A stretch of 64,000 bases of DNA from Jeotgalibacillus sp. R-1-5s-1 (GCF_004405105.1 NZ_SORW01000002.1:431035-495034); one strand, 5' to 3'; counted from the first letter of the stretch, positions 1 through 9,043 are shown. The notes: generated by a model from the sequence alone, not told the origin. Numbers and translations: made by a program.

Positions 1-307
1 TTAAGAAAAGCGGAGGCGACTCGTCCAGCCCCGACAGCATAAGGCGAAGATGAAAAGAGGGCTGATCTTTGCCCTCGTTCATCTTTGACTTATGACCTCG
101 AGGGGCTAGTCGCCGCAGCTAGACACCAAGAAAAGCGCAGGCGAGCGTTTAGGGACGTACAAACTGGACTGGCCTCGACGAAGATAAAGGAAACACGGAG
201 AGCGTCAGCGAGCCGATGTTGACTTATCGAACGAGAGGACCGGAAGTTTGTACGTCCCTGCCCGCCGCAGCTAGACACAAAGGAAAGCGAAAGGTGGAAC
301 CGGCCCG
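1..307 (-). repeat. Left-truncated modular palindromic element (family A arm plus modules B and C)
   Basis: Read on the minus strand, it begins 13 bp after the pyc stop with an arm (293-307) and the family signature TTTCGCTTTCC. It then carries module B (about 135-283) and module C (about 1-133) in tandem. Both modules begin TGTCTAGCTGCGGCG and end CGCTTTTC. Module B has inner arms AGGGACGTACAAAC and GTTTGTACGTCCCT. Module C pairs GGCGACTAGCCCC with a GGGGCT...GAGTCGCC end. The matching 3' arm lies outside the window. No coding gene is seen here; the short open frame at 90-278 falls inside the repeat. Confidence 0.8.
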
Positions 308-319
308 GTTTCAGTCAGA

Positions 320-3300
320 TTAACTGTCTTTCTTCAATTTAATTAACAGATCTCCCGGCGACAGGGTTTCACCGCTTTCAACGAAAATGTCCTCAACCGT
401 TCCATCAAACGGTGCCTGTACTGTTGTTTCCATCTTCATGGCTTCTGTGATCAGCAGGTGGTCACCCTGCTTGACCTGATCACCTTTAGATACAACAACC
501 TGCAACACTGTTCCAGGCATCGTTGCGCCGAGCTCTTCAGGGTTGGATGGATCCACTTTTTGCTTCACCGCAACCGTAGACTTAATGCTTTCATCACGGA
601 TCGCAATTTCACGCTGCTGACCATTCAAGTCAAAATACAGAACGCGCGTGCCGTCTTTACGCGGCTCACCGATCGATACAAGCTTCAGAATCAGCGTTTT
701 ACCTGTTTCGATTTCTACTTCGATTTCCTCATCAAGCTTCATGCCATAGAAGAAGGTTGGCGTGTCAATAACTGAAACATCACCAAATTGCTGAGTCATT
801 TCGGTATATTCTTTAAACACCTTTGGATACAAGGCTTGTGCCAGTGCATCAAAGTTCGTAACAGGACGGCCCAGCTCATGGAACATTTCTTCCTTCAGCT
901 TATCAAAATCAACCGGCTCCATTAATTCACCCGGACGAACCGTGATCGGCTTTTTACCTTTTAGAATCACTCTCTGCAGATCTTCTGGGAAACCTCCGTG
1001 TGGCTGTCCAAGATAACCTGAGAACAACTCAATGACTGAGTCAGGGAAGTCGATTGAATTCCCCTTTGCGATTACACTCTCCTCATCCAGATCGTTTTGC
1101 ACCATAAACAGTGCCATGTCACCGACAACCTTTGAAGAAGGTGTCACTTTGACAATATCCCCAAACATCTGGTTCACACGTGCATACATATCCTTCACTT
1201 CTTCCCAGCGGCCGCCAAGTCCAACAGCTTTCGCCTGCTGCTGAAGGTTTGAATACTGTCCGCCCGGCATTTCATGCTTATAAATTTCAGAATGAGGAGA
1301 ATTCATGCCGCTTTCAAATGGTGCGTAATACTTACGAACGTCTTCCCAGTAATGAGAAAGCGTCTCAGAATGATCTACGTCCACTTTCAGCTGACGCGTA
1401 TTTCCTTTCAGTGCATAAGCCAGTGAACTTGCACTCGGCTGGGAAGTCAGTCCACTCATCGAGCCCAGTGCTGTATCAACGATATCTACTCCGGCTTCAA
1501 CGGCGCGGGCATATTGGAAAATTCCATTTCCGCTTGTATCGTGCGTATGAAGATGGATTGGAAGATCTACCGTATCTTTAAGCTCTGAGATCAGGCGGTA
1601 TGCTGCCTCAGGCTTAAGCAGTCCTGCCATGTCCTTGATTGCTAAAATATGTGCTCCCTGATTTTCAAGTTCTTTGGCAAGTGCTTTATAGTAATCAGTG
1701 TCATACTTTGTTCTTGTAGGATCAAGAATATCCCCTGTATAACAGATTGCCGCTTCTGCCACTTTACCAGAGTCACGAACAGCCTCAATCGCTACTTCCA
1801 TTCCCTTAACCCAGTTCAGGCTGTCAAAGATACGGAAGACATCGATTCCTGCATAGGCTGATTTCTGAACAAATTCCTGAATCACATTATCAGGGTAGTT
1901 CTTGTAGCCGACGGCGTTCGATGCACGAAGCAGCATCTGGAACAGTACATTTGGAATCTTTTCACGAAGCGTTAACAGCCTCATCCAAGGGTCTTCCTTC
2001 AGGAAACGGTAAGCAACATCAAAGGTTGCCCCTCCCCACATTTCAAACGAAAACAGTTCACTTTGCATGCGTGCAGATGCATCTGCAATATGCTTCAGAT
2101 CAACGGTTCTGACACGCGTTGCAAGTAAAGACTGGTGTGCATCGCGGAAGGTTGTATCTGTTACAAGAACGTCCTTTTGTTCTTTTACCCAGTCCTTTAA
2201 TCCATCTGCTCCGCGTTCATCAAGAATTTGTTTCGTTCCAGCCGGAGGTTCAGTAAGCAAATTAACTTTCGGAATTCTTGGCTGAGCGAAATCCGGCTTT
2301 TCACCTTTATCGATACCCGGGAATCCGTTGATTGTTACGTTTCCAATATAAGCAAGCATTTTTGTTCCACGGTCTTTCCGTTTAGGGAATAAGAACAGCT
2401 CAGGTGTTGTATCAATAAATGACGTATCGTATTCGCCATTTAGAAAATTTTCATGCTTTACAACGTTTTCAAGGAATGGAATATTCGTTTTTATACCGCG
2501 AATTCGGAATTCCTGCAAGTTTCTGACCATTTTGGCTGCAGCCTGCTCAAATGTCAGTGCCCAGGTCGAAACTTTAACGAGAAGTGAATCATAATGCGCT
2601 GAGATCTCAGCACCCTGATACCCGTTACCTGCATCCAGACGAACACCAAATCCTCCTCCGGAACGGTAGGCCATAATTCTTCCCGAGTCAGGCATAAACC
2701 CGTTTAATGGATCCTCAGTTGTCACACGTGACTGAATAGCAAAGCCATTAAGCTGGATCTTGTCCTGCACAGGGATTCCCATCTTTTCACCATGAAGCGA
2801 ATGCCCTTCTGCAATCATAATCTGGGACTGAACAATATCAACACCCGTGATCATCTCTGTAATCGTATGTTCAACCTGGACGCGTGGATTTACTTCAATA
2901 AAGAAAAATTCATTATTTGCTACAAGAAACTCCACTGTCCCTGCATTTACATACTGTACATTTTTTGCGAGCTTAACAGCTGCATCACATATTTCGTCAC
3001 GTAGTCCTTCGGGAAGTGAAACAGACGGGGCCACTTCTACAACCTTCTGGTGACGGCGCTGTATGGAGCAGTCACGCTCGTACAGATGAATGATCGTACC
3101 ATCATGATCACCAAGAATCTGCACCTCAATGTGCTTAGGATTTTCAATGAATTTCTCCACATATACTTCGTCATTGCCAAAAGCCGCTTTTGCCTCAGAC
3201 TTGGCACGGTCATAGGATTCCTTTACATCCTTGGCTGAACGGACAATCCGCATGCCGCGGCCGCCTCCGCCAAGCGACGCTTTAATTATGAATGGAAAAC

Positions 3301-3763
3301 CATGTTCTTCCCCGAACTTCTCAACTTCTTCAAGGCTTGAAACCGGACCATCACTTCCCGGAATAACAGGAATACCTGCATTAATAGCCTGCTGTCTCGC
3401 TTTCACCTTATCTCCGAACATATCCAGATGCTTAGAAGTCGGTCCAATAAACGTAATTCCTTCTTCATCACAGCGTCTGGCAAAATGAATATTTTCAGAC
3501 AGGAATCCATATCCAGGGTGGATCGCATCAACTCCTGCACGTTTTGCAATTTCAATAATACCCTCGATGTCAAGGTATGCATCAATAGGCTTTTTGCCTT
3601 CTCCTACTAAGTATGCTTCATCTGCTTTGAAGCGGTGGAACGAACCGCTGTCCTCTTTAGAATAGACAGCGACCGTTCTTATGTTCAGTTCCGTACATGC
3701 ACGGAATACACGAATCGCAATTTCTCCACGATTGGCTACTAATACCTTACTGATTTTCTTCAT
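320..3763 (-). CDS. pyc: Pyruvate carboxylase
   Basis: Biotin-dependent, cytoplasmic carboxylation of pyruvate to oxaloacetate using ATP and bicarbonate; the anaplerotic feed of the TCA cycle. The 1147 residues carry, in order, a biotin carboxylase domain (about 1-455, KVLVANRGEIAIR start, glycine-rich KASLGGGGRGMR loop), a carboxyltransferase domain (about 530-800, with VTDTTFRDAHQSLLATR), the PYC allosteric/tetramerisation region, and a C-terminal biotinyl domain with EAMKMET whose lysine is near residue 1110. Length is typical. The ATG at 3763 has AGGAGG eight bases upstream; a TTG directly before it is a less likely start. It follows ftsW by 29 bp and is probably co-transcribed with it. 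Confidence 0.98.
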   Translation of the reverse strand: MKKISKVLVANRGEIAIRVFRACTELNIRTVAVYSKEDSGSFHRFKADEAYLVGEGKKPIDAYLDIEGIIEIAKRAGVDAIHPGYGFLSENIHFARRCDEEGITFIGPTSKHLDMFGDKVKARQQAINAGIPVIPGSDGPVSSLEEVEKFGEEHGFPFIIKASLGGGGRGMRIVRSAKDVKESYDRAKSEAKAAFGNDEVYVEKFIENPKHIEVQILGDHDGTIIHLYERDCSIQRRHQKVVEVAPSVSLPEGLRDEICDAAVKLAKNVQYVNAGTVEFLVANNEFFFIEVNPRVQVEHTITEMITGVDIVQSQIMIAEGHSLHGEKMGIPVQDKIQLNGFAIQSRVTTEDPLNGFMPDSGRIMAYRSGGGFGVRLDAGNGYQGAEISAHYDSLLVKVSTWALTFEQAAAKMVRNLQEFRIRGIKTNIPFLENVVKHENFLNGEYDTSFIDTTPELFLFPKRKDRGTKMLAYIGNVTINGFPGIDKGEKPDFAQPRIPKVNLLTEPPAGTKQILDERGADGLKDWVKEQKDVLVTDTTFRDAHQSLLATRVRTVDLKHIADASARMQSELFSFEMWGGATFDVAYRFLKEDPWMRLLTLREKIPNVLFQMLLRASNAVGYKNYPDNVIQEFVQKSAYAGIDVFRIFDSLNWVKGMEVAIEAVRDSGKVAEAAICYTGDILDPTRTKYDTDYYKALAKELENQGAHILAIKDMAGLLKPEAAYRLISELKDTVDLPIHLHTHDTSGNGIFQYARAVEAGVDIVDTALGSMSGLTSQPSASSLAYALKGNTRQLKVDVDHSETLSHYWEDVRKYYAPFESGMNSPHSEIYKHEMPGGQYSNLQQQAKAVGLGGRWEEVKDMYARVNQMFGDIVKVTPSSKVVGDMALFMVQNDLDEESVIAKGNSIDFPDSVIELFSGYLGQPHGGFPEDLQRVILKGKKPITVRPGELMEPVDFDKLKEEMFHELGRPVTNFDALAQALYPKVFKEYTEMTQQFGDVSVIDTPTFFYGMKLDEEIEVEIETGKTLILKLVSIGEPRKDGTRVLYFDLNGQQREIAIRDESIKSTVAVKQKVDPSNPEELGATMPGTVLQVVVSKGDQVKQGDHLLITEAMKMETTVQAPFDGTVEDIFVESGETLSPGDLLIKLKKDS

Positions 3764-3792
3764 CAAATCTACCTCCTAAAAATCTTCACCTA

Positions 3793-5064
3793 TTATTGAA
3801 ATTGATTTCTGCCAGCTCTTTTCTGTGTATAGACAGGAGTACTTACCTGAGCCGGTACGGGTGATTCTTTTTTGTTCTTCGTAAAATATTTTTCCTCATA
3901 TTTCACAAACATTGATACATTCAGCAAAAGCCCCATTGAAAGGGACAGCAGAATCAGAGAAGAACCTCCATAGCTGATAAACGGAAGTGGTACACCAGTA
4001 ATCGGAATCAGCCCGGACATCCCGCCAAGATTAATAAAAGCCTGAATGCCGATCATACTTGAAATTCCCACTGCGAGCATCCGGCCAAAACGGTCCCGGC
4101 TTTTCATCCCTGTTACGATCCCTCTAAGGACAATATACATCAGACCGATCAACACAAATCCGACTCCAAGAATTCCGAGCTCCTCAGCAATGATGGCCAT
4201 AATAAAATCCGTATGCGGTTCCGGCAGAAAACCCAGCTTCTGAACACTCTGACCAAGCCCGGTTCCCCAGATGCCTCCATTTCCTATAGCATAATAGGAT
4301 CCGACAAGCTGCCAGCCATTGTCACTGATATGTGCAAATGGATCCTGATAAGCCGCTATCCTTCCAAGCCTTTCTTCAGAAAAAATGGTCTGAAAAAGAT
4401 CGCGGTTAAACAATAACAATACCCCTCCTATGACAGTGACGAAACCTGCAGCCAATCCTCCAAGCTTAAGCATACTTTTCACTTTCATTCCTGACGCAAT
4501 AATGACGCTCAATCCGATAGCGAAAATAATGGCTGCTGTTCCAAAGTCCGGTTCTGTTGCAACTAAAAAGCATGCAACGACCAGGATGAGAATAGGCGGC
4601 ATAACCCCTTTGTTAAATTCATCAATATAAGATTGCTTTTTAGCATATACAGCAGCTAAATACACAATCATCCCCAATTTTGCAAATTCAGACGGCTGCA
4701 GTCTGAATCCCCCGATCACAATCCAGCTCTGAGCGAAGTTGATTTCTGTTCCGATGATATGAACAAGAACTAACAGTCCAAACATCAGGCCAGTAATGAG
4801 CATTAGCATTCCCTTCTCTTTGTAAAGCTTATAAGGGATTAAGGCCATTACGATAAATCCGATTAGTCCGATGAATAAATGCCTCAGCTGATTCTGGTAA
4901 AAATGGTCGGGTGGCAGGTCCAGTACTTCTACGGCGTGGACCATTCCCGCACTGTAGACCATGACAACCCCAAATACTGCTAATAATATGTATACAGCCA
5001 TTAATGAATAGTCATAAGACCTGAACATTCTTTTCAGAATGGTCGACATTGCGATCAGTCCCAT
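3793..5064 (-). CDS. ftsW: FtsW-type peptidoglycan glycosyltransferase (SEDS family)
   Basis: Integral membrane SEDS protein that polymerises lipid II at the division septum. The 423-residue product starts with a short basic cytoplasmic end followed by SYDYSLMAVYILL, then about ten membrane segments. It has the family signature GGSSLILLSLSMGLLLN near the C-terminus and an extracellular loop with PEPHTDFIMAIIAEELG. Two ATGs (5064 and 5049) are possible; neither has a strong ribosome-binding site, and family alignment starts near ILKRMFRS. It sits between ylaN and pyc, as in B. subtilis. Confidence 0.95.
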   Translation of the reverse strand: MGLIAMSTILKRMFRSYDYSLMAVYILLAVFGVVMVYSAGMVHAVEVLDLPPDHFYQNQLRHLFIGLIGFIVMALIPYKLYKEKGMLMLITGLMFGLLVLVHIIGTEINFAQSWIVIGGFRLQPSEFAKLGMIVYLAAVYAKKQSYIDEFNKGVMPPILILVVACFLVATEPDFGTAAIIFAIGLSVIIASGMKVKSMLKLGGLAAGFVTVIGGVLLLFNRDLFQTIFSEERLGRIAAYQDPFAHISDNGWQLVGSYYAIGNGGIWGTGLGQSVQKLGFLPEPHTDFIMAIIAEELGILGVGFVLIGLMYIVLRGIVTGMKSRDRFGRMLAVGISSMIGIQAFINLGGMSGLIPITGVPLPFISYGGSSLILLSLSMGLLLNVSMFVKYEEKYFTKNKKESPVPAQVSTPVYTQKRAGRNQFQ

Positions 5065-5114
5065 CTTGTATATTTATTCAACAGGAAACGTTAAAAACCC
5101 TCTATTTTCGATAT

Positions 5115-5147
5115 AAAAAAACCCAAACAATCAAAAAATATTGTTTG
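5115..5147 (-). terminator. Rho-independent terminator after ylaN
   Basis: CAAACAAT and ATTGTTTG arms with an eight-base loop, followed on the minus strand by seven T. It separates ylaN from ftsW. Confidence 0.8.
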
Positions 5148-5159
5148 AGCGGAATTTGA

Positions 5160-5441
5160 TTATTTATTGGTAAAAGCTTCATGAAGAACCGACATCTCTT
5201 TTTCAAGAGAATCCATTAACGATTTTCCATCTGCTTCATCCACAAGCCCGAGCCTGACGGCAAATTCTATTTCACGGGATAACCCAAACATTTGCGTATC
5301 TAATACCTCTTCGTACAATGGACACTGGGGCATCGTTAAGTTATCCATTTGAACTTTGATTAGTTGCGCTATTTTTTCGGCATCTTTGCGTAAAAGCTCG
5401 TAGGCTTTTTCACGATGATCGATTTTCATCTCTGATGTCAC
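5160..5441 (-). CDS. ylaN: YlaN family protein (small Fur-linked iron regulator family)
   Basis: A 93-residue cytoplasmic helical protein that is nearly a family consensus, with [38 protein letters not shown] read in pieces across the middle. YlaN homologues are reported to act with Fur and Fe(II) in S. aureus and B. subtilis; that role is family knowledge, not visible here. A GTG at 5441 preceded by a GGGGGG purine tract gives the family length; an upstream in-frame ATG would add eleven unconserved residues. It has its own promoter and terminator. Confidence 0.92.
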   Translation of the reverse strand: MTSEMKIDHREKAYELLRKDAEKIAQLIKVQMDNLTMPQCPLYEEVLDTQMFGLSREIEFAVRLGLVDEADGKSLMDSLEKEMSVLHEAFTNK

Positions 5442-5498
5442 ACTGATCCCCCCAATCCATTCTTGTTGCAGCACCTTCAGATGACTGCTCTTTCATAA

Positions 5499-5527
5499 AG
5501 TTTAGCGTTTTGACGGCAAAATTGCAA
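5499..5527 (-). promoter_or_regulatory. SigA-type promoter for ylaN
   Basis: Minus strand TTGCAA (5522-5527), 17-bp spacer, TAAACT (5499-5504), about 60 bp upstream of the ylaN GTG. Confidence 0.55.
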
Positions 5528-5583
5528 GTGACGCCCCGCTCATTGCCACATCATTCATAATGATTTTTCACACACAGGCGAAT

Positions 5584-5612
5584 GTGACATCCTTTCGTGA
5601 TCCATGTATACT
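5584..5612 (+). promoter_or_regulatory. SigA-type promoter of the 5646 gene
   Basis: GTGACA (5584-5589), 17-bp spacer, TATACT (5607-5612), ending about 33 bp before the chosen ATG. Confidence 0.65.
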
Positions 5613-5645
5613 CGTATGAGAAGAAACAGAACAGGGGGCATTTAC

Positions 5646-6146
5646 ATGAGTGACATCATTCCTTTATCAGGCGCAGTGAAATTTCAGCTAACATTAGATC
5701 CAGGTGTATGGATTTTTGATGAACGGAAAATTGATTTGAAAACTTATTTTGATACTGAACAAATAGAAGTGGATGAAATAGAACAGTATTCAAAAGCTGT
5801 AGCAGAACACTTTTCACGCGAAATTAAAGAAGGGGCACAGCTCCCAAAGCAGGGTTCAGGCAGTCAGAAGAAATATGAAAAAGAAAAACTGATGACCGGC
5901 ACCTTCGGCATTAAGCTGAAGCCATTCATTTTAAACGCTGAGCCTGAGCCCCATGCTAGCAAAGTTGTCATTTCAACAACAGACAGCGTCCATTCATTCA
6001 GCATTGAGGAAGCTTTTGAACTGATCGCTGCTTTTTCAAACGAAGGGAAGCCTTTACGTGAGGATGGCCCTATTCACATTCTCTACCCTGATGGTTCAAA
6101 CAGATCGGATCCTATCAGGAATGTAAGAAAGATCACGATTTCCTGA
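5646..6146 (+). CDS. Conserved Bacillales protein, often annotated as peptidyl-prolyl isomerase-like
   Basis: A 166-residue soluble protein starting MSDIIPLSGAVKFQLTLDPG, with a conserved VWIFDERKIDL segment and a KLMTGTFGIKLKPFILNAEP segment in the middle. I recognise it as a family conserved next to ylaN in related genomes, but the isomerase label used in databases has no support visible in the sequence. The ATG at 5646 has AGGGGG seven bases upstream; the longer open frame starting at 5604 would overlap the promoter. It is monocistronic, between a good promoter and a terminator, and divergent from ylaN. Confidence 0.85.
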   Translation: MSDIIPLSGAVKFQLTLDPGVWIFDERKIDLKTYFDTEQIEVDEIEQYSKAVAEHFSREIKEGAQLPKQGSGSQKKYEKEKLMTGTFGIKLKPFILNAEPEPHASKVVISTTDSVHSFSIEEAFELIAAFSNEGKPLREDGPIHILYPDGSNRSDPIRNVRKITIS

Positions 6147-6147
6147 C

Positions 6148-6185
6148 AAAAAGGATGGTGCAGCACGCCGCATCATCCTTTTTTG
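6148..6185. terminator. Bidirectional terminator between convergent genes
   Basis: Inverted repeat AAAAAGGATG...CATCATCCTTTTTT with A-tract before and T-tract after, so it can serve both the plus-strand gene ending at 6146 and the minus-strand gene ending at 6207. Confidence 0.8.
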
Positions 6186-6206
6186 TCCATATTATCATTT
6201 TCAAGC

Positions 6207-6662
6207 TTAATATTTTCTTAACTCCTCCATCACCTGCTCATCAAGTCTTCTCGCTGCGTCTTCATCATACGTTTTCGCAAAGGCAGGTTCAGTCACAATT
6301 TTCGCCCCATAAAACATAACATCTCTCACTTCATCAATAGACAACTGTAAAATGGATAATCCAATAGGCACATCAGAGGATGATTGTCCGGCCTCCTGCG
6401 CTCTTCCACTGATCGAAAATGTACTTCCGGAAGCAATAATAGATAAAGAGCAAAGAGGCTGCTTCTTAATGTTTTGAATAATTCGCGAACGGTGATCGAC
6501 TGCAAAAAGAATGGTTGACTCGTCCTTTGCGTGCACCCACGACAACGCAGCAACGTTCGTACCGCCTGTCTGATAATCCACCGTTGCTAATTGAACAAAC
6601 CGTTCATGTAAAAACTCTTCATATAAAGAAGGAATCAGTTTATCTTCTACACGGTTAGCCAA
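6207..6662 (-). CDS. Pyridoxamine 5'-phosphate oxidase-like (FMN-binding split-barrel) protein
   Basis: A 151-residue soluble protein with the split-barrel pattern of the PNPOx-like family: RFVQLATVDYQTGGTNVAALSWVHA near the N-terminus, then FAVDHRSRIIQNIKKQPLCSL and SISGRAQEA. Family members bind FMN, haem or F420; the substrate cannot be read from the sequence. It resembles B. subtilis YlaL, which would fit the yla neighbourhood, but I am not certain. The start is a TTG at 6662 with an AAGGAG tract upstream, matching the family start ANRVEDKLIPSLYE. Confidence 0.8.
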   Translation of the reverse strand: MANRVEDKLIPSLYEEFLHERFVQLATVDYQTGGTNVAALSWVHAKDESTILFAVDHRSRIIQNIKKQPLCSLSIIASGSTFSISGRAQEAGQSSSDVPIGLSILQLSIDEVRDVMFYGAKIVTEPAFAKTYDEDAARRLDEQVMEELRKY

Positions 6663-6802
6663 ACCTTCCCACTCCTTTTTTGTTTTTGCTTATTATATCT
6701 CATTTTGAAAGTCACTGACAGAATAATCCGTAGACCGTTATGTAATTCACCTGTTTAATGATATACTGATGAAAAGCAGGCAGCTGAGGGGAGTTTCACA
6801 TA

Positions 6803-7006
6803 ATGAGAGTAAAATGTTTTATTTGTGATAAAATCGAATCCATTGAGGATTTCAGTCCGCTGGCAAAAAAGCTGCGTAATCGCCCGATCAACACCTATCT
6901 TTGTGAGGAGTGCAATGAGAGAATTGCACAAAAAACAAAAAAGCGCGTTGCCACCGGAAATTTCAAGTTTTATAAAAGCTCAAGAAAAATTGAAAAAGAT
7001 TTTTAA
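6803..7006 (+). CDS. ylaI: YlaI family zinc-ribbon protein (DUF2197)
   Basis: A 67-residue protein with two CxxC knuckles, CFIC at residues 4-7 and CEEC near residues 35-38, separated by a charged helix, and a basic C-terminus. The pairs suggest one bound zinc. Function unknown. Start ATG 6803 with GAGGGGAG upstream. It is followed directly by a strong terminator. Confidence 0.88.
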   Translation: MRVKCFICDKIESIEDFSPLAKKLRNRPINTYLCEECNERIAQKTKKRVATGNFKFYKSSRKIEKDF

Positions 7007-7010
7007 TCAG

Positions 7011-7050
7011 AAAACAGGACAGCACCATCATGGGTGCTGTCCTGTTTTTA
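7011..7050 (+). terminator. Strong terminator after ylaI
   Basis: AACAGGACAGCACC / GGTGCTGTCCTGTT arms around a short loop, followed by TTTTTAT. Confidence 0.9.
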
Positions 7051-7139
7051 TATTCAATCATATAAACTCAATGTGGTTCTACATGCATTTTATCATAGCG
7101 AAGTTTTAAAAAGCTGATTGAATATAAAATCACAGAAAA

Positions 7140-7401
7140 GTGCCGGGTCATTCCGTAGACTCCTGCGGCAGTGAAGCGACAGGTAAGACAGATGTGCGAA
7201 GCACAGCTGGCTTACCGCGCGGCCTTGGAAAAGTGGAGGTGGGCGTTTAGGGACGTACAAACTGGACTGGCCCCGACGGAGATAAAGGAAACACAGCGAA
7301 CGCAGTGAGCTGATGTTGACTTATCGGACGAGGGGACGGGAAGTTTGCTAGTCCCTGCCAGCCGCAGCTAGACAATGGAAAGCGAAGGAATGACCCGGCA
7401 C
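7140..7401 (-). repeat. Family A palindromic element carrying module B
   Basis: Arms GTGCCGGGTCATTCC (7140-7154) and its exact complement at 7387-7401 enclose the family core. Module B (minus-strand TGTCTAGCTGCGG ... CACTTTTCC) is inserted after TTCGCTTTCC. The inner core has the GGTAAGCCAGC ... TGTCTTACC helix closed by a GTGCTTCGCAC hairpin. On the minus strand the 3' arm is followed by TTTTCTG. It starts 33 bp after the ilvA stop, and no other terminator is seen for the ilv-leu operon, so it may terminate it. It fills the convergent gap between ylaI and ilvA; no gene is seen in it. Confidence 0.85.
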
Positions 7402-7434
7402 GGTTTTATAAAAACTGATCCGTTATGATTTTGA

Positions 7435-8444
7435 TCAAATGATTAACTTGCTTTTCGGTTTTTTCGTTTGGCTGACGAGCTCCTGGCATTGCACAAGCTT
7501 TGATACATCAAAGTTTCCTCCACTGACAATCACTCCTGTCTCTCCGGATGTATAAGGTAAAGACCCGCTCAGGATGGCTGCAACACCCGCCGCTCCTGCG
7601 CCTTCCACTAACATTTTTTCTCTTTCAAGCATAAATAGAATGGCTTCTGCGATCTCTGCTTCTGTAACGGTTACCATTTCATCAACATATTTTCTGATGA
7701 TCGATAACGTCAGCTCACCGGGAGACTTCACTTTAATCCCTTCAGCGATGGTTGGTAAAAACGGTACGCCAAGGCTGTGCTGACCGTAAAAGGAAGCCGC
7801 AATTGCAGGTGCTGAAGCGGATTGAACCCCGATCACTTTAACGGAAGGTTTGATTGCTTTTACAGCAAGTGCTGTTCCTGCAAGAAGTCCTCCTCCGCCT
7901 GCCGGTACGAAAATTCTTTCGAGATGCGGACATTGCTGAAGCATTTCCAGTGCTGCTGTCGCCTGTCCTTCAATGATTTTCAAATCTTCAAATGGATGAA
8001 TAAACACCGCTCCGGTCTCAGACTGACGCTTCATGGCTTCAGCATATGCTTCATCAAAAGATTCACCTGTCAAAACGACTTCTGCGCCGTATTCCTTCGT
8101 CGCATTCACTTTTGAATCCGGTGTGGATAAAGGCATAAAAATCGTAACCGGCACATTTCTTTTCTTACCGGCGAGTGCAACACCCTGGGCATGGTTCCCG
8201 GCTGAAGCCGCAATAATGCCGCGTTTGCATTCTAGCTCAGTTAATGAAGCGATTTTATTGTACGAACCTCTTACTTTAAAAGAGCCGGTCTTCTGAAGGT
8301 TTTCAAGCTTCATCCATACATCCTGACCCGTTTTTTGATTCAGGGTAAGTGATTGTTTACATGGTGTCCTGTGAACAACACCGCTTAATGTTTCTGCTGC
8401 GTCAAATAATGCACCTGTGTCGTAGAAATTCCCAAGTCGATCAT
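7435..8444 (-). CDS. ilvA: Threonine dehydratase, catalytic domain only, frameshifted near its 5' end
   Basis: PLP enzyme that deaminates threonine to 2-oxobutyrate, the first step to isoleucine. The open frame with an ATG covers 7435-8313 (292 residues) and keeps the PLP lysine in [22 protein letters not shown] and the glycine loop [11 protein letters not shown]. About 45 conserved upstream residues ([16 protein letters not shown] and following) continue in the same frame up to a TGA near 8452 without a usable start. The only well-placed ATG (8444, 20 bp after leuD) is one base out of frame. A single-base deletion in the first 15 codons would explain this: either a real mutation or a sequence error. 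No C-terminal ACT-like regulatory domain is present, unlike B. subtilis IlvA. Confidence 0.85.
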
Positions 8445-8464
8445 CCTCTCAAATGTTATCCGTT

Positions 8465-9043
8465 TTAATGATGCTGCTCTTCATACTGCCTGATTTCGTC
8501 TTCGTATTGGAATGTAATCGATATTTCATCCCAGCCGTTTAACAGCATCTGTTTCCAGTAAGGATCAATATCAAATGTCCACTGTTCCCCATTGTAGTGA
8601 ATACTCTGTGATTCAAGGTCTACCGTGACACTTTGCTTTTCTTTCCCACCTTCTAAAAGCTGTTTCACTTTACTTTCCTCAAGCCGGATTGCGAGTATCC
8701 CGTTTTTTACACAGTTGTTGTAAAAAATATCGGCAAAGCTTGGAGCAATAATGATTTTAAAACCATAGTCCTGCAGAGCCCATGGTGCATGTTCACGTGA
8801 AGACCCGCACCCGAAATTATGTCCCGCAACAAGAATCTCTGAATCCTTGTAGGGAGGCTGGTTCAGAATAAATTTTTCGTTTGGAGAACCATCAGCGTTA
8901 AAGCGCCAGCCATAAAAGAGAAACTGACCGAACCCTGTACGTTCAATTCTTTTTAAAAATTGCTTTGGAATGATCTGATCCGTATCAACATTTATACGGT
9001 CAAGCGGTGTAATCGTGCTGCTCAGTTTTTTTACAGGCTCCAT
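8465..9043 (-). CDS. leuD: 3-isopropylmalate dehydratase small subunit
   Basis: Small subunit of isopropylmalate isomerase, which interconverts 2- and 3-isopropylmalate in leucine synthesis. The 192 residues show the swivelling-domain hallmarks RINVDTDQIIPKQFLKR and GHNFGCGSSREHAPWAL. The ATG at 9043 has AAAGGAGG upstream. It is 15 bp after leuC, so translation is probably coupled. Confidence 0.97.
   Translation of the reverse strand: MEPVKKLSSTITPLDRINVDTDQIIPKQFLKRIERTGFGQFLFYGWRFNADGSPNEKFILNQPPYKDSEILVAGHNFGCGSSREHAPWALQDYGFKIIIAPSFADIFYNNCVKNGILAIRLEESKVKQLLEGGKEKQSVTVDLESQSIHYNGEQWTFDIDPYWKQMLLNGWDEISITFQYEDEIRQYEEQHH

Noticed and set aside
90-278. 62-codon open frame near the left edge
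   Set aside because: It lies wholly inside repeat modules B and C, is rich in Ser/Arg, and has no ribosome-binding site.
5646-6146. Assigning true peptidyl-prolyl isomerase activity to the YlaN-neighbour protein
   Set aside because: Neither FKBP, cyclophilin nor parvulin motifs are visible; the label rests on database habit.
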